Virus record (IMG/VR): IMGVR_UViG_3300032282_000614 | Coordinates: 1 to 26,195 of that record | Length of the DNA stretch: 26,195 bases | From: a virus | Strand: one strand, 5' to 3' | Part shown: piece by piece, positions 5,940 to 14,494 of the stretch | How the letters are laid out: the number at the start of each line of letters is the position of its first letter | Numbering within the stretch: position 1 is the first letter of the stretch | Notes under the pieces: generated by a model | Databases searched by the model: none | Seen by the model: only the letters and a program-made list of their open reading frames with translations | What the model was told of the DNA's origin: nothing | Program-made: the position numbers and the translations under genes

Positions 5940-7376
5940 TTACTGCCCCCCAACCACAAGCTGGCCCTGCTCATTGCGAGTCACAGGCGTTGCGCCACGG
6001 CCCCTCTGCTGCCGGAAATAATCGCCATAGGAGAGGCGATTTTTGTTTTCCTGAAGCGTGGAAGGGTCGAGCTTTGTAATGTCAGCGTTTGGCGGATAGA
6101 TGAAGAACGGATTTGCGTTGCGATACTCATCCCATTTGCGATCTGCACTCTCAAGGGTCTTGTTCACAGCAAGGTAATCACGCAGGAACGCGCGCCGCTC
6201 AAGCTCTGTCGCGGTCTTCATAATGCCGAATTTAATGGTGTTGGCATTTGCTTCGAGGCCCTTCCCAACTGAAGGGACAGACTGACCAAACATAGCAACG
6301 TCCCTGTCGGAGGCGGCACCCTTCAAATCTTTACCGGCAGAGATTGTGAGCCTAGACTCGATTTCCCTCATGCTCTGTGTAGAGGCGGCATCAAAAATCT
6401 GAGGAACCTTGTTCCAGCCCGGCCCAGTCCTCTGGTTTTCCTGATTAAGCGCCCCAAAACGCTTGTAATCTAGGAGTTCGCCTCTGAGAGCGGAATCAGG
6501 AACCTCTTCAGCCTGCTTTTGTAAGACGCGCGTATCAGCTTGATATCGGGCAAGCCTTGCTTTTTCCCTATCCTTCTGAGGAAGGGCGGCGTAGGGGTCC
6601 ACCGTCATAAGAGGGACGCCATACTCAAGCGCCTGCGACTGCCGATCAGCGTCGGCAGCGGCGCGCTGCTCCTCTGCGATCTTGCCAAGATCCAGAGGCT
6701 GGCGTGTCATCGGGTCGAGGGTCTGATCGCCCTTTTTGAGGATCGTGATTGTGCTGCCATCGGGGCGCACTACGTTCCTGTACTCTTCCTGCTGCGAATC
6801 CTTCCCGATCCCGAGCTTCTGAAGAACGGCTGCGCGGCGCTGCTCATCAGTTAGCTCGGGGCGCTTCAGCAGTTCGTCAAATTCAGTTGGCTCTCTCTCC
6901 TGATCTTGCTGCGCCTTCATCAGCGACAGAGTGCTCTGCGGGTCCATACCACCAGCCATTTCGATGCCCATCTTGGCGCGGGCGTCCTGAAGCTGCTGGA
7001 TCTGCTGCTGTCGCTGACGCTGAGCCTCAGCGGCCTTCGACAGGGGGCCGGAAAGAGCCGTTGCGCCCTTGCCAAAGCTCTCCAACGTGCCGCCAATGCC
7101 CCCGGACGTTGTGGGAGACAACAGCGCGCCGCTCAACTGGAACAGGGCTCCAGCCTTTTCGTAGTCGCTCATACCCTGCGACTGAAGATCCGATTCCCGC
7201 TTCTGGATTGAATCCAGATACTGCTGACGGGCAGCGTTCTGCGCCGCATACTGCTGCTGCATTTTATCAGCTATCGCAGCATAAGGCCCCACCAACCCAT
7301 AGGGGTTGACAGGCTGTTGGAGCGTATTGAGAGCGCCGGGGGGCTGCTGTATGGGGTTGCCATCTTCGTCGAGCAT
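5940..7376 (-). CDS. Internal virion/ejection-like protein (478 aa), Gln-rich
   Basis: This 478-residue protein has a Pro/Gln-rich N-terminus (IQQPPGALNTLQQPVNPYG). A helical region follows with many Gln residues (QRQRQQQIQQLQDARAK, about 120-136), probably a coiled coil. A Gly/Ala segment, YEKAGALFQLSGALLSPTTSGG, occurs near residue 75-95; I have seen comparable segments in structural proteins of marine and alphaproteobacterial podoviruses. It has no enzyme motif. It lies between two other candidate ejection proteins, 2 bases from the next and 10 bases after the previous gene. AAGGGGG precedes the ATG. It most likely forms part of the internal core or is injected into the host. The Gln-rich composition contrasts with the lysis and fibre genes upstream. 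Confidence 0.55.
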   Translation of the reverse strand: MLDEDGNPIQQPPGALNTLQQPVNPYGLVGPYAAIADKMQQQYAAQNAARQQYLDSIQKRESDLQSQGMSDYEKAGALFQLSGALLSPTTSGGIGGTLESFGKGATALSGPLSKAAEAQRQRQQQIQQLQDARAKMGIEMAGGMDPQSTLSLMKAQQDQEREPTEFDELLKRPELTDEQRRAAVLQKLGIGKDSQQEEYRNVVRPDGSTITILKKGDQTLDPMTRQPLDLGKIAEEQRAAADADRQSQALEYGVPLMTVDPYAALPQKDREKARLARYQADTRVLQKQAEEVPDSALRGELLDYKRFGALNQENQRTGPGWNKVPQIFDAASTQSMREIESRLTISAGKDLKGAASDRDVAMFGQSVPSVGKGLEANANTIKFGIMKTATELERRAFLRDYLAVNKTLESADRKWDEYRNANPFFIYPPNADITKLDPSTLQENKNRLSYGDYFRQQRGRGATPVTRNEQGQLVVGGQ

Positions 7377-7386
7377 TTTTGCCCCC

Positions 7387-8463
7387 TTACTTCAGAAGTG
7401 TGCTGAGAGCGCTTGCCCCGGAGGCAGCGCCAGCAATGCTTGCCAACGGAGAGGCAGAGTAAGTACCGCCAACATTGGTTTTGTTCTCGGTCACGGCTTG
7501 GCCTGTAGATGGCAAGCCACGGACCATTTCGTTGAGAAAAGTGGCCTTCTTCATGGGGTCGTCGCGCTGCGCTAAAAAATCCTCATGCGCAAGATCAAGG
7601 CGCTGCTGTTCAAGATCCCGTTGTTGAGCGCCAATTGCTTCCTCAGCGGCTGCGCCGGTCAGGCCAAGAGACTGAGCCTTGCCAGCCAAATTGGCTTGCA
7701 CATTGGCCAAGGCATTTTTGTTGGCTTCCTCAGTTCCCGTAAGCGTCCCAGCCGTCTGCGCAAGCGTTGCTTGACGGTCAAGATCTTTCTGGGCAGCGCC
7801 AAGAGACGTATCGTAGCCCTTGGCAAGCTGAGTGCCGATGTTCGCCTGAAGCTCGCTGGCGATGTCCCTGACGCCACGTTGCGCCAGTTCTTGCTGGCGC
7901 GTGGATCCGTACTGCCCGGCGCGAATGAACTGGTCGCCTAGCGCAGGCATGAGTTTTTCTCTCACCTGACGTTCAGCAATCTCGCTCATTCGGTCGGTGA
8001 CGTTGGTCTGATATGGGTTCAGGTAATCTGTGACATTCGTTGGAGCTGCCGCAGAGGCTGTTTTCAAATATGGATTTGCCGCCCCGATAGCGCTGAGGGC
8101 TCCAGATGTTTTAGCAGTTTCTGCTGCCGTATCTAACCCTGTTGTGTATGCCTTGGCAGCCGTCTTTCCAGTTTCAAAAGCGCTTGTCTGCATCGGATCA
8201 AAATCAGCGATGCGTTTATATTTTTCGTACTCTTCCTTGGGAAGGCCCGCCAGATAGTCGGCCTCTGCCTGCGGACCTTTGGCCTTGATATCGGCAGGAA
8301 CTGGGGGACCATAGGCCGTGTAACCTTCATTGGCGGCAGCGTAAGACCCGGCCAAAAGGTTGCTGAGATAGTCCGACATATATTGAGGGATTTCGGTGGT
8401 CGTGTACGCCTTTGTAGTTGAAGTGTTTGGCGTACCCTGAGTGAGGAAACCTGTGAAACCCAT
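7387..8463 (-). CDS. Internal virion/ejection-like protein (358 aa)
   Basis: This 358-residue protein is very rich in Ala, Thr, Gln and Leu. Its middle section (about 155-310) reads as one long amphipathic helical region with segments such as RAGQYGSTRQQELAQRGVRD and AQQRDLEQQRLDLAHEDF. The pattern NPYQTNVTDRMSEIAERQV followed by a GQYGSTR turn recurs, as I remember it, in virion proteins of podoviruses that sit with the ejection proteins. The N-terminus (GFLTQGTPNTSTTKAYTT) is polar. No transmembrane or catalytic motif is clear apart from short Ala/Gly stretches. GGGAGGG precedes the ATG at 8463. Its placement between other internal-protein candidates supports a virion role, probably a DNA-ejection component. 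Biochemical function is unknown. Confidence 0.55.
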   Translation of the reverse strand: MGFTGFLTQGTPNTSTTKAYTTTEIPQYMSDYLSNLLAGSYAAANEGYTAYGPPVPADIKAKGPQAEADYLAGLPKEEYEKYKRIADFDPMQTSAFETGKTAAKAYTTGLDTAAETAKTSGALSAIGAANPYLKTASAAAPTNVTDYLNPYQTNVTDRMSEIAERQVREKLMPALGDQFIRAGQYGSTRQQELAQRGVRDIASELQANIGTQLAKGYDTSLGAAQKDLDRQATLAQTAGTLTGTEEANKNALANVQANLAGKAQSLGLTGAAAEEAIGAQQRDLEQQRLDLAHEDFLAQRDDPMKKATFLNEMVRGLPSTGQAVTENKTNVGGTYSASPLASIAGAASGASALSTLLK

Positions 8464-8465
8464 GA

Positions 8466-9782
8466 TTAAGCCCTCCCGCCCATAAGGTAATGCTCAGGAT
8501 TTTTCGCATCCGGGCTAATCTGCCCACGAGACAGCGCCTTCCCCTTCTGCTTGCGGATATTAGCACGGAACTGATCCAAGCGCTCAGCGCCAGCCTTGGA
8601 CGAGCCGTCGCCCAGCAGGGCTACTGTCTCGGCGTCGATGACGTACTCGCCATCTGAAAGTTTGGCATTGATGCTGTCCGAGCGTCCGGTTCCTCCACCC
8701 TGCACATAGCTGCTAAGAGGGCCGCCCCGAGCTGCTTGCACAGTCGGCTCATCTTCTTGCTGCGCCAGAGAATTGTAGCGGAAATAGTTGCGCTCCGGCA
8801 TTGTGCCATACTTGTAATAGCCAACCGGATCCGGCGCTCTGACCCTCTGCAAGGGGTTCGTGTTAAGGGGCTTGTTCATGGAGCTACTGCCCCCAGACCC
8901 CGCCGGGGCGCCAAGATCAGGTTGCGCAGGCTGCCCGCTACCTTCAGCCATGTCGCCAAGGACCAAAGCGGCTGCGGCCATCTTGTTAGGGTCGGAAAGA
9001 TAGCCGGTCGCAGCATTTGCCAATTTTGAACCAAAACCTTCAGAAGAGGTGGACCCGGTCGGTGCTGCCCACCCCCCAGAGCCGGAAGACCCGGCAAACT
9101 CAGCAGGCCTAGCTGTCGGCATTGGAACATCGCCGCCTTGGCTAGGTGCAGCCGAATACGGTTCCGTGCCCATATAATTTCCAAACGCCGAAGCTCCCAC
9201 AGTTCCAAGACCGGCCAACCCAGCGCTCTTTGCAGCGCCCTTCCAGCCGCCTGTCAAGCCGCCAATGCCAGCGCCAAGAGCAGCGTTGGTAGCAAGCGTT
9301 CCAAGGGTGGTCCCACCCAAAGCGCCGATGCCGGTGGCCCCAGCAAGCGTAGTTCCCGCCAGCGTCTCGCCAAGCAAAGCCGTCCCAATTGGAGCACCGA
9401 TGCCGGTTGCCATGAGAGCTGTACCAGCAAGGGCGGCGACAGGTGCAAACCAGTCTTGCTTCCAGAACGGCGTGAATTGAGGCATACCCGTGTGCGGGTT
9501 GACCGTCGGCTCGCCCCACTGCTCGCGCAGCTTGTTGAACTCATCCTTGTTGATATGGATGATCATAGTGTCGCCGCCGACACCGGAGTGCGCTACACGG
9601 GCGGCTTCGCTGGCCAGACCGCCCTTAGCAAATTTCTCGACATGCTCTTTGGGCATCTTGATGGACACCGGCTTGGTGCCGACGCGACCGCCTTTGTAGA
9701 AAACGCTCATGGGTTTTCCGCGCCACGCAGAATCCGCAGCATCGTTAGCAAGGGGGGTCCAGTTGGAAGGATAGTCAGCCAT
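8466..9782 (-). CDS. Virion/ejection-like protein with KGG motifs (438-441 aa)
   Basis: A protein of about 438 residues. Its N-terminal part carries FYKGGRVG and FAKGGLAS. A hydrophobic Gly/Ala/Thr-rich region follows (from WFAPVAALAGTALM to the GAGIGGLTGG stretch, about 115-190) that could insert in a membrane. The linker is Ser/Gly/Pro-rich. The C-terminal block GRSDSINAKLSDGEYVIDAE / GDGSSKAGAERLDQFRANIR is, as I recall it, a conserved feature of a podovirus structural protein family. It probably belongs to the ejection apparatus. The start is ambiguous: GTG at 9791 (overlapping the upstream stop) has no Shine-Dalgarno, whereas ATG at 9782 has GGTGGA about 7 bases ahead, so I prefer 9782. 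The KGG motifs are shared with two other late proteins in this window. Confidence 0.6.
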   Translation of the reverse strand: MADYPSNWTPLANDAADSAWRGKPMSVFYKGGRVGTKPVSIKMPKEHVEKFAKGGLASEAARVAHSGVGGDTMIIHINKDEFNKLREQWGEPTVNPHTGMPQFTPFWKQDWFAPVAALAGTALMATGIGAPIGTALLGETLAGTTLAGATGIGALGGTTLGTLATNAALGAGIGGLTGGWKGAAKSAGLAGLGTVGASAFGNYMGTEPYSAAPSQGGDVPMPTARPAEFAGSSGSGGWAAPTGSTSSEGFGSKLANAATGYLSDPNKMAAAALVLGDMAEGSGQPAQPDLGAPAGSGGSSSMNKPLNTNPLQRVRAPDPVGYYKYGTMPERNYFRYNSLAQQEDEPTVQAARGGPLSSYVQGGGTGRSDSINAKLSDGEYVIDAETVALLGDGSSKAGAERLDQFRANIRKQKGKALSRGQISPDAKNPEHYLMGGRA

Positions 9783-9783
9783 G

Positions 9784-10020
9784 TCATCCACCGGGTAAGG
9801 TTACGGCACGGGTGAACGCGAACGCCCAGTCCTGCCAATCTGTGTATTCCATCGGGTTTGGGGGGTTCTGCTCTCCGACTTTGAAGAAGGAGACAATACC
9901 CAAAGCCCATGTCTGCCAATGATCGGGGTCATCCAATCGACCCATTGTCCCATATTTCTCCAGACTATAGACCATCGAATCGGTCCAGTCAGTAACCGTC
10001 ATGCCGCGCGGGTCGATCAT
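9784..10020 (-). CDS. Hypothetical Trp-rich protein (78 aa)
   Basis: I do not recognise this 78-residue protein. It is acidic and unusually rich in Trp (VTDWTD, DHWQTW, YTDWQDW) and contains two related segments, DPDHWQTWALGIVSF and EYTDWQDWAFAFTRA, which look like an internal duplication of a roughly 30-residue unit. Its start overlaps the stop of the stabilisation protein gene by 4 bases (ATGA), and its stop lies beside the start of the next gene. It would therefore be made together with neck and ejection proteins. It may be a small virion component or assembly factor. That is inference from position only. Confidence 0.65.
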   Translation of the reverse strand: MIDPRGMTVTDWTDSMVYSLEKYGTMGRLDDPDHWQTWALGIVSFFKVGEQNPPNPMEYTDWQDWAFAFTRAVTLPGG

Positions 10021-11555
10021 CCCAGCACCGTTCCGTCACCAATTTCGATGTGGGCGATGCACTGACCCATCTGATAGTTGCCCCCAACCACATTGGACTT
10101 AAAGATGAACCGCATTTCGCGCCGGATCTCCTTGAAGAAGATCACCTGCTGCTCAGGGCGGATTGTGTTCTCTTGGTCAGGGAAGACCTTCTCTTCGCTG
10201 ACGACTTCAGGCGAGCGAGCGTTGGCCCTGCCCGTGATCTGGCAGGTCATGTCGCCGGTCTGGATAAAGTCGGGCTCGACCATTGAACAGCGCAAAGAGC
10301 GGTTTTTCGGCTGGTTTGGATCCGCAACCGCCGAAATGTCGGCGGTCTGGAAGTAGGACTCAATCGAATTTACCTGCACACCATCAAGCTCATCGTAGCC
10401 AAACTCGTTTTGCCAGAGGCGATATTTGCCGTCTATGGCGTCAACGCCGGTCATGAGCGGGTACTCGTAGACAGTCACGAACTCGCCGCAGGAGCGCCCG
10501 GAGTTCGGCAGTTCGGTGTCATACCATGTGTTCTCGCGCAGGTTGTAGATGACCGCATGGGTGCATTCAGTGGCGTCACCGCGCGGATAGCACCACCAGA
10601 TTTCACCAAAGCGCGGGACCTTGTAGGAGAACACCTTCTGGCGCTGATCATAGTTGAGGTTATCAAAGAACCAGTTCTGGTTGAGTTGGTTCGGGATCTC
10701 GCGGACGACGCCGTTGAACATCAAGAAGCGGTCAACGCCAACCCAGTAGAAGATGCCGTCGTACTCGATGACCGACTGTGACGAGAGAATGGACGACTGG
10801 GATGTCAGGGTGTCGAACTGAAAGACGGGGTCGCCGCCTATGAAGGTGCAGCGGATCAGGCTGTCCAGAGACCAAAACAGGCCCGCAGGCGCGTTGCCGG
10901 GGCCAGCGCGCAGGGGCAGCGCCGCGACGATCTTTTGGCCCGTGATGTAGGCATCGCCTGATCCGAGGCCGACCCAATCGTTAGGGCTATTGGCAACGGA
11001 CCAAGCCACATAACCGTCAGAGCCATAGACAAAGGTATAAGGGTATAGACTGACAACCCCGCCAGAAACCGCTGGTGCCGTGTTGGCCGTCAAGATAGCG
11101 GTGTCATCAGCAAGCCCCCAATAAACAGAGGATGTTGCGTCAGAGTCAATGGTTGCAAGGTTCTTTCCGGGATGCGCAAGAAGATACGCGCCGGGCGAAA
11201 CACCAACCGAGTCAAATTGCGTGTCGAAGGTCCAGAGATAATTGACGTTGGTGGCGAGGCCGGATGGGGTCCTGTTGTTCTGCCCTACCGCAACGCCATT
11301 TGCGTTCAAGACAAACTGCGTCACATAGCTCTTGCCGCCAGAGACAATATAAACGAGGCCGTTCTGATTGTAGGAGTTGAGGCCGCGCGAGATCTCAGGC
11401 ATTTCCACAGAGACCGTGCGATAGCCGCCCATCTTGCGAGGCAGACCGCGCTGGAACCTGCACCATTGCCCGTCTACATAGAAGCCGTTCTCAAACCGCG
11501 TTCCGTCGCGCTTGATGCCGGGGAGGGATTTGATGGTGTAGGGAGACGGAGCCAT
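10017..11555 (-). CDS. P22 gp10-like tail stabilisation/hub protein
   Basis: This 512-residue protein is beta-rich throughout. It opens with SPYTIKSLPGIKRDGT and RFENGFYVDGQWCRFQRGLP and has recurring Trp/Tyr-rich blades such as VAWSVANSPNDW, YDGIFYWVGVDRFLMFNG, GEIWWCYPRG and IYNLRENTWYDTEL. These are typical of the beta-propeller-like phage stabilisation family (P22 gp10 type), which closes the portal channel below the adaptor in short-tailed phages. The C-terminal part (about 400-512) resembles a beta-sandwich. The order, with the adaptor gene two genes upstream and ejection proteins downstream, fits a neck/tail role. GGTGG precedes the ATG, which overlaps the previous stop by one base (TAATG). 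It could instead be described as a hub or nozzle protein. The structural assignment is fairly secure and the exact position in the tail less so. Confidence 0.7.
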   Translation of the reverse strand: MAPSPYTIKSLPGIKRDGTRFENGFYVDGQWCRFQRGLPRKMGGYRTVSVEMPEISRGLNSYNQNGLVYIVSGGKSYVTQFVLNANGVAVGQNNRTPSGLATNVNYLWTFDTQFDSVGVSPGAYLLAHPGKNLATIDSDATSSVYWGLADDTAILTANTAPAVSGGVVSLYPYTFVYGSDGYVAWSVANSPNDWVGLGSGDAYITGQKIVAALPLRAGPGNAPAGLFWSLDSLIRCTFIGGDPVFQFDTLTSQSSILSSQSVIEYDGIFYWVGVDRFLMFNGVVREIPNQLNQNWFFDNLNYDQRQKVFSYKVPRFGEIWWCYPRGDATECTHAVIYNLRENTWYDTELPNSGRSCGEFVTVYEYPLMTGVDAIDGKYRLWQNEFGYDELDGVQVNSIESYFQTADISAVADPNQPKNRSLRCSMVEPDFIQTGDMTCQITGRANARSPEVVSEEKVFPDQENTIRPEQQVIFFKEIRREMRFIFKSNVVGGNYQMGQCIAHIEIGDGTVLG

Positions 11556-12781
11556 TAGCTAAGCGCCACCATGAGGGACAACGAGCTTTGCGTCGAGAAG
11601 GTGTCGATGGCTGTTCTTGCAGCAGCCGCGTCAGTGGCTGTGAAGACCGCAATGCCGACTGACGTGCCGCCAAGGTTGACCAGCGCGCCGCCTGCTGTCG
11701 TTGAGCCGGTGCCGCCATCCGCCACAGGTACGGGAATCGCGACGTTCAAAGTTTGTGCCGTGACAACATTGGTGCCGTTGCAGTACAGGATCGACGCGCC
11801 GCCCTGCGGGACCACAACGCCAGTTCCAGCGGCGGTCTTTACCGTCAAAGTGTAAGAGCCGGTGGTGCTGTTGGTGATCCAGTATTGCTGCACCGTGGCG
11901 GGAACGATGATGTTCCTGTTGCCGGTGAGGACGCCTGTCAGGTTGTAGGCGAGGCGGTTCAATTCAAACCCGGATAGGGTGTAATTGCCGGTTCCAGCAA
12001 CATTGATCTGGGTGTAGTCAAAGGCGAAGGTCGAGGATTGACCAAGGCCAACGGTGTAGAACGAGACCCCATCCGTGATGACCATCGCGGAGTCGCCGGG
12101 GTTCATGATCAGCGTTGTCGCAGCGTTGATCGTCTCGGAGCCATAGGGGTTGAGCGTTATCGCACTGGATCCGCTGTTCCTGATATAGAGGAACCAGTCG
12201 CCGCCAACAACAGAAGCTGAGTCAAAGGAGATCGTTCCAGACGCGCCCGTCCAGTTGAGCATGTGAGCGCGGTCGTTGACGCCAGCGGTGTAGTTGGAGT
12301 TGAGCGAGCTATTCGAGATCGCCTGATTGAGCGTCGTCGTGATCGCCTTGAGGCCGTAGCCCGCGAGCGCAGCGGCATTGGCTGAGGATAGAGTCGATCC
12401 AAACTGGTAGGCCACCCACACGCCAGCGGCAGTGGTGTTGGAGGTCATGTAGACCTGCCAGAGAGTGCCGGGCAGAACCGAGCAAATCACACTGCCGATG
12501 CTGTTCACAACCGTGAAAGTCGTGGTGCCGATATTGTTGAATAGAGCCACCTCGCCGACCGAAGCCTCGTCGGAGGCAGGCATGAAGACCTTGCGAGAAG
12601 ACCCGGTGCTGTTCACATCCATGATGCGCGCGACTGGGTAATCCGCAAGCGTGTTGGGGGCGCTCGTCTCGACAGGCCACGCAAGGACAACATCTGCCGC
12701 AGCAAGATTGAATCCAAGATATGAGACATCTGCCGGGTAGATATTCGTCCCGCCGAAGACTTCGGTGTAGCTGCTCGTCAT
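11555..12781 (-). CDS. Tail fibre-like beta-rich structural protein (408 aa)
   Basis: This 408-residue protein is Thr/Ser/Asn/Gly-rich with alternating beta pattern, starting SSYTEVFGGTNIYPADVSYL. The middle contains repeated beta segments about 60 residues apart (for example GDWFLYIRNSGSSAITLNPY, then QQYWITNSTTGSYTLTVKTA), which may be duplicated beta-sandwich units. Near residue 355 it has the phrase VPVADGGTGSTTAGGALVNLG, a motif common in phage tail fibres (GGTGxTTAxxAxxNLG). It lies directly after the adaptor gene (stop and start adjacent, GGAGG six bases ahead) and before the stabilisation protein. It may be a neck appendage or tail fibre. The last 50 residues (AAAARTAIDTFSTQSS) also fit a fibre tail. 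Role in receptor binding is inferred. Confidence 0.6.
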   Translation of the reverse strand: MTSSYTEVFGGTNIYPADVSYLGFNLAAADVVLAWPVETSAPNTLADYPVARIMDVNSTGSSRKVFMPASDEASVGEVALFNNIGTTTFTVVNSIGSVICSVLPGTLWQVYMTSNTTAAGVWVAYQFGSTLSSANAAALAGYGLKAITTTLNQAISNSSLNSNYTAGVNDRAHMLNWTGASGTISFDSASVVGGDWFLYIRNSGSSAITLNPYGSETINAATTLIMNPGDSAMVITDGVSFYTVGLGQSSTFAFDYTQINVAGTGNYTLSGFELNRLAYNLTGVLTGNRNIIVPATVQQYWITNSTTGSYTLTVKTAAGTGVVVPQGGASILYCNGTNVVTAQTLNVAIPVPVADGGTGSTTAGGALVNLGGTSVGIAVFTATDAAAARTAIDTFSTQSSLSLMVALS

Positions 12782-13426
12782 TTATGCCTCCGTCCGACGG
12801 GCGGAACGATCAAGGATCTTGGACAGGTCTTCGCCGTTTAGCGCCTGCATTGCGCGATCATACATCTGCTGCCAAACCGGAATGCGCTCGTCGTTCTTGA
12901 GGAACGGCGTGGCCTCCAGCAAACAGGCGTAGAGAAGCACTTGCGGGGCGTATTCGGTGAGCCAGTTGGATTGGTTTGCATCGTCGAGCAGCGGAGGGAG
13001 CTGATAGATCAGGACCTCGAAGGGGTAAGCCTGATCCGGCGTCGGCGAGACAATCCAGTTGTTGTAGTCATAGTCCGCATAGAACAGCGGGACATCGGTC
13101 TCTTCGCGGTTCGGCCAGTAGGAGCGAACATACTCGTAGGAGCGCGGGAAGAGTTGGTTGTATTCGTTCCCGATGCCGAAGTTGAACGACACCGTCGTGC
13201 GCCAGCGGTCTGGCTTGGGGTAGACGGCGAGGCCGGGAGACATGGTGCTGGTGACGACGTTGATCATCCCCTGCACTTTCAACTCGCGGGCGATGCGCCG
13301 CTCCGCAAGATTGATCAGTCGGGGGATCTGCTCATAGACAATCGCATCCGACGCAAGCGTGAAGCCACGCTCAAGATAGCGCCGAATGTCTTCTTTGAGG
13401 GTGGTGAACGTCGTCGTCTGTGCCAT
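12782..13426 (-). CDS. Head-to-tail adaptor (SU10/P22 gp4-like)
   Basis: This 214-residue protein begins with FTTLKEDIRRYLERGFTLAS and a helix IYEQIPRLINLAERRIARELK-type segment (quoted in parts: VYEQIPRLINLAERRIARE). A beta-rich middle follows (PKPDRWRTTVSFNFGIGN, EYVRSYWPNREETDVPLFYA), and the C-terminal helix APQVLLYACLLEATPFLKND continues into a run ending in a short basic tail. This arrangement is what I know from podovirus adaptor proteins that bind the portal and connect it to the tail. It follows the endolysin gene by 17 bases, with AGGATAGG before the ATG, and the fibre-like gene follows with no gap. Gene 4 of P22 also has muralytic activity, but I see no catalytic motif here, so none is claimed. 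Confidence 0.7.
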   Translation of the reverse strand: MAQTTTFTTLKEDIRRYLERGFTLASDAIVYEQIPRLINLAERRIARELKVQGMINVVTSTMSPGLAVYPKPDRWRTTVSFNFGIGNEYNQLFPRSYEYVRSYWPNREETDVPLFYADYDYNNWIVSPTPDQAYPFEVLIYQLPPLLDDANQSNWLTEYAPQVLLYACLLEATPFLKNDERIPVWQQMYDRAMQALNGEDLSKILDRSARRTEA

Positions 13427-13443
13427 GGCCTATCCTAACACTA

Positions 13444-13962
13444 TCAAGCCTCGTCCGCCATACTGACGGCCTTGGCCTTCACGTCAGCCACCCGGATGCT
13501 CCAGCCCTTGCCGAAGGTGTCGAAGGTCGGAAGCTTCTTGAGGAAGTCCATCCGCATGTCGCAGATCGCATCCGCCGTTTGCTCAGCGTCACACGCTTTG
13601 ATGGCCTCCAAGGACTTGGGGCCAATCATGCCATCGACAACCACACCAGCGATCTGCTGGAGGTACTGCGCAGCCCTATGAGGGCCGCTGTTCACTGCAA
13701 GGTCATAGGCGGCATAGTCTACGCCGGAAGGAAGGCTGTCGCCCTTGATCCGATCCCAGTACAAAGACTTATAGAAGGGCTTCACCATCTGCGGCGTGAG
13801 GGCGCGCATATCAGCCTCTGTCACGCTACGGTTCAGGTAAGCTTCCCACGCCGAGCGGGTAACGCCCAAATTCGTCATGCCGCCCGGATCTTTTGGATGA
13901 TTCACAAAACCACCTTCGTGCTTGATCACCATGTCGAAGCAGTCGTCCCAGTTCTCTTTCAT
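13444..13962 (-). CDS. Endolysin, GH108 N-acetylmuramidase
   Basis: This 172-residue protein matches glycoside hydrolase family 108. The catalytic motif is IKHEGGFVNHPKDPGGMTN (about 13-31) with Glu16 as the expected acid, followed by LGVTRSAWE. The C-terminal half (about 85-165) contains AVNSGPHRAAQYLQQIAG, VDGMIGPKSLEAI and MRMDFLKKLPTFDTFGKGW, typical of the peptidoglycan-binding segment found with GH108. It cleaves the MurNAc-GlcNAc bond for lysis. There is no signal peptide, so it needs the holin encoded immediately upstream; the two genes overlap by 4 bases (ATGA). The length is the usual one for this family. Assignment is strong. Confidence 0.93.
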   Translation of the reverse strand: MKENWDDCFDMVIKHEGGFVNHPKDPGGMTNLGVTRSAWEAYLNRSVTEADMRALTPQMVKPFYKSLYWDRIKGDSLPSGVDYAAYDLAVNSGPHRAAQYLQQIAGVVVDGMIGPKSLEAIKACDAEQTADAICDMRMDFLKKLPTFDTFGKGWSIRVADVKAKAVSMADEA

Positions 13963-14483
13963 TTCCCGTCCCTCGCGGTAAGAGCATCAGTCTTCTGTTT
14001 GGATCCGGCGCTGGAGCCGTAGTAGAACTGAACGACGCCGGTCCACGACGTGCTGAGTGACCCGAGCATCATCAGCAGGACTTCGGTCCCCGTCTGCGGG
14101 ATGCCGAACACCATGATCCAAACCAACGCAGCAAAAAACCCAAACGTGATGAAGTAGGCCAGAACCTTGGGGGTCCAGTCCTTTGTATCTCGCTGCATCT
14201 GCCGGGCGCTGTCGCGGTCACCGGCAGCAATACGCTCCAGATCGATATCTAGAGACTTCATCTGCACCTTGAAGTCGGCGTCGATTTTCTTGATGGCAGC
14301 AAGCTGGTCAGGCGTTGCAGAGGCCATCGCCGTGGAGATCTGCTCCTCTGTGGCCTCTTCGTGGCCGAAGAGGGCGTTGGATAGGGTCTTCACCGCAACG
14401 CCAGCCAGTGGGCCACCCAGAGCCGTAGCAATAGAGGGGGCAAGTTGACCAAGTAGGGGGCCGAATTGCTTCAGTAAGTCCAT
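13959..14483 (-). CDS. Holin, GTA 3TM type
   Basis: From the ATG at 14483 this protein has 174 residues. The N-terminal segment (LGQLAPSIATALGGPLAGVA) is a moderately hydrophobic helix. Then comes a charged middle with AAGDRDSARQMQ, a sequence mark of the 3TM holins found with gene transfer agents and alphaproteobacterial phages. A strong membrane helix (VLAYFITFGFFAALVWIMVF, about 108-127) and a second hydrophobic stretch (TEVLLMMLGSLSTSW) precede FYYGSSAGS. It should form inner-membrane holes that let the endolysin out. AGGAG lies 9 bases before the ATG. A longer frame to 14603 would overlap the upstream membrane-protein gene and adds Arg/His-rich sequence, so it was rejected. The endolysin gene starts inside its stop codon. 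Confidence 0.85.
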   Translation of the reverse strand: MDLLKQFGPLLGQLAPSIATALGGPLAGVAVKTLSNALFGHEEATEEQISTAMASATPDQLAAIKKIDADFKVQMKSLDIDLERIAAGDRDSARQMQRDTKDWTPKVLAYFITFGFFAALVWIMVFGIPQTGTEVLLMMLGSLSTSWTGVVQFYYGSSAGSKQKTDALTARDGK

Positions 14484-14494
14484 TTTCGGCACTC

